Below are positions 14,555 through 15,976 of a DNA stretch of 15,976 nt, in pieces. Below the pieces are notes generated by a model that saw only the letters and a program-made list of their open reading frames with translations, had not been told where the DNA came from and ran no database searches. The position numbers and the translations under genes are program-made. Numbering within the stretch: the first letter of the stretch is position 1; every line of letters begins with the position of its first letter. The stretch comes from Nanobdellota archaeon (GTDB lineage Archaea > Nanobdellota > Nanobdellia > Woesearchaeales > B3-WOES). The stretch lies in the NCBI GenBank assembly GCA_023131705.1, contig JAGLZG010000133.1, forward strand, positions 1 to 15,976, in the 5' to 3' direction.

Positions 14555-15814
14555 TTAGCTTAATTGAACAGTTTCTTCATAAGCCACTCTTTTTTTATCA
14601 TCCAAAACAATAACATCAAGTGATAATCTATTTACACTCATTACCCATTTTATTAAGTTATTATGACATATCCATTGATCTTTTTCATATTTCGCAGATG
14701 GATTAAATTTATGTACAGGTAGGGGTATTGGATTTTCTTCAAGACTTACTAAAGAGGATTTAATTAAATTAAGTTTTTTCCGAAAGAAACTAACCTTTTT
14801 ATGATCTCCTTTAAAAGCTTCATCTTGTGCAAAATAGTATAAATACCCTATAACAAAGCGATACCTTTTTTTTGCTTCTTTTAGATGTATTTCTTTGTAT
14901 ATCTCTTTTTTTATCTGCTCAAAAATTGGTTTTCCTGTTTTCAAAAAATCATCTATAGAACTAACTATCGTTTTTCCTGCAATTGCATATTCTACTTGAA
15001 AATCTTCATTAATCTCTATTTCCCTTTTATAGTATCTTGACCTTGATTTTACTTTTTGCAGAATCTTTATTATAATCGGTGGAACATCAGTTAAACTAGT
15101 TGGTAGTTTCGTTTGATTTCTAAGAAAATGAATTCCATCTCTTGAATTTTCAATAATATATTTGTCTTTCCCATAGTTTATAGATAATAATGTCCCTATA
15201 TATTCTGATAGTTCTGATTGTGTTTTTTTACTTTTCACTTCATTAAGATTAGTTCCTTGAACTTTAACTTTTTCTTTAATAGTTTTTTTAGGTGTTCCAT
15301 GTGATTTTTTGTCTGAATGATTCCCTGCCATTCTCTTACACTTACCCTTATATAGCTCCCTTAAAACTCCCAGCATATCATGGGTTATGTAGTGTTGACC
15401 ACTAGGCAGGCAGTTTAAATTAAACTTATTATAAGGTTTTTTAGTCCATTTATCCCAATTATAAATATTTCTTTTTGAAGTTCCTATTATTTTTTCTACT
15501 TCCATTATCTTATATACCCTTCCTATATCCCTGACTTTTTCTAAAGGCACGAACCCTTTATTACGTATGTGGTAAACAGGCCAGGCATGATCCAGATTAC
15601 CCCATTTCCATACTGTTTTCCAATTAAGCTCCATATAGTTTCCAGCAAGGTTATAAGATACCCATTCACTTTCCTTTAACTGTTTATTATCATCAATATA
15701 TTTCAGTAGAATTCTATGTTTAGATATTCTTACTACTTCATCAGGTGTAAGAGAAGTATTTCCATTATATGGGGGCAAACTACCTTTTGATTTTTTATGA
15801 GAAATTATATTCAT
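14555..15814 (-). CDS. Putative DNA-binding protein with two winged-helix-like segments
   Basis: I do not recognise the 419-aa protein as a whole. Residues 101-155 resemble a MerR/excisionase-type winged helix (YKIMEVEKIIGTSKRNIYNWDKW, then a Tyr/His-rich wing YITHDMLGVLREL). Residues 50-93 look like a second, diverged copy (NLAGNYMELNWKTVWKW, then YHIRNKGFVPLEKV). A Lys-rich linker (about 156-200) leads to a C-terminal half that is mostly helical and basic (EIYKEIHLKEAKKRYR), with no catalytic motif. The ATG at 15814 has a TATA box 22 nt upstream, indicating a leaderless message. It is divergent from a 25-codon frame and directly precedes thrC. A transcription regulator or a DNA-bound accessory protein of a mobile element are both possible. 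Confidence 0.7.
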   Translation of the reverse strand: MNIISHKKSKGSLPPYNGNTSLTPDEVVRISKHRILLKYIDDNKQLKESEWVSYNLAGNYMELNWKTVWKWGNLDHAWPVYHIRNKGFVPLEKVRDIGRVYKIMEVEKIIGTSKRNIYNWDKWTKKPYNKFNLNCLPSGQHYITHDMLGVLRELYKGKCKRMAGNHSDKKSHGTPKKTIKEKVKVQGTNLNEVKSKKTQSELSEYIGTLLSINYGKDKYIIENSRDGIHFLRNQTKLPTSLTDVPPIIIKILQKVKSRSRYYKREIEINEDFQVEYAIAGKTIVSSIDDFLKTGKPIFEQIKKEIYKEIHLKEAKKRYRFVIGYLYYFAQDEAFKGDHKKVSFFRKKLNLIKSSLVSLEENPIPLPVHKFNPSAKYEKDQWICHNNLIKWVMSVNRLSLDVIVLDDKKRVAYEETVQLS

Positions 15815-15836
15815 AAATAATAGAAAGCAGTTTTTA

Positions 15837-15844
15837 TTTATAAA
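15837..15844 (-). promoter_or_regulatory. TATA box for the 419-aa HTH gene
   Basis: TTTATAAA on the minus strand, preceded by GGAAATA as a possible BRE, lies 22 nt before the ATG at 15814. It probably drives thrC as well. Confidence 0.6.
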
Positions 15845-15857
15845 TATTTCCGATAGA

Positions 15858-15865
15858 TTTTTAAA
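15858..15865 (+). promoter_or_regulatory. Possible divergent TATA-like box
   Basis: TTTTTAAA on the plus strand is 20 nt before the ATG at 15886 and only 13 bp from the opposing TATA box, so the two promoters would compete for the same surface. It is a weaker match than the other boxes in the window. Confidence 0.35.
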
Positions 15866-15885
15866 CCATCAATAAATTCTAATCT

Positions 15886-15963
15886 ATGTCAAGAGGTAAA
15901 AAGGCAGATAGTTCATATCTGCTCTTTTATGCTGGAGGCAAAGGATTTTCTTTTGTTTCCTAA
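15886..15963 (+). CDS. 25-aa micro-ORF, uncertain
   Basis: ATG to TAA gives MSRGKKADSS followed by YLLFYAGGKGFSFVS: a basic head and a short hydrophobic, Gly-rich tail. A TATA-like box stands at leaderless distance. No family was recognised. It also contains a 7-bp inverted repeat. The region to the right edge (15964-15976) is too short to judge whether a longer gene follows. Confidence 0.3.
   Translation: MSRGKKADSSYLLFYAGGKGFSFVS
15904..15922 (+). repeat. Inverted repeat GCAGATA / TATCTGC
   Basis: The 7-bp arms (15904-15910 and 15916-15922) enclose GTTCA and are followed by TCTTTTAT. It could be a hairpin in a short transcript or a terminator-like structure; lying inside a putative micro-ORF it argues mildly that the frame is not coding. 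Confidence 0.4.
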
Positions 15964-15976
15964 CAATTAATTAAAT

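Overview
The window is strongly A+T-rich and looks archaeal, most likely from a small-genome DPANN lineage of the Woesearchaeota/Pacearchaeota type. This rests on TATA boxes placed about 20-22 nt before start codons (leaderless transcripts), a Dph1/Dph2-type diphthamide gene fragment, a divergent PAP2 (DUF212) protein, and large secreted proteins rich in N-x-S/T sequons with CARDB and GWNL-type modules. No rRNA, tRNA, CRISPR array or insertion sequence was found. The lineage is inferred from gene style and was not tested.

Region 1 (1-3780, minus strand). A very large secreted protein runs off the left edge. It has a signal peptide, a DUF333-like Cys module, a papain-family (C1A) peptidase domain with a complete catalytic set, Cys-rich beta domains, a 'YPL..GDTW' lipoprotein-like domain, an NTF2/SnoaL-like domain and a C-terminal beta-sandwich. 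No normal start codon lies in frame before the signal peptide. A well-placed leaderless GTG sits one nucleotide out of frame.

Region 2 (3781-10591, minus strand). This looks like a five-gene operon from one TATA box. It encodes a secreted 1184-residue protein (gingipain-propeptide-like domain, seven-bladed repeat propeller, CARDB, alpha/beta hydrolase), three small multi-pass membrane proteins, and a secreted CARDB/GWNL protein. Genes are 4-nt overlapped or separated by 6-50 nt. Together with region 1 this is an envelope or extracellular hydrolase locus, possibly for interaction with a partner cell (inference).

Region 3 (10592-11900, plus strand). Here lie a strong promoter, a nested hairpin at the expected 5' end of the RNA, and a chain of four small genes: a 42-aa micro-ORF, a candidate lipoprotein, a degenerate second copy of the micro-ORF, and a 29-aa membrane peptide with a strong GGTGA ribosome site. 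The two micro-ORFs are paralogues, so the block looks like a duplicated unit.

Region 4 (11901-13086). An N-terminal fragment of a Dph2-like enzyme overlaps a membrane protein gene, which converges on a shortened divergent PAP2 gene. The PAP2 upstream region carries two related palindromes 55 bp apart with compensatory base changes.

Region 5 (13087-15976). Threonine synthase (minus strand) follows closely behind a 419-aa protein with two predicted winged-helix DNA-binding segments. The latter has a divergent promoter shared with a 25-codon plus-strand reading frame at the right edge.
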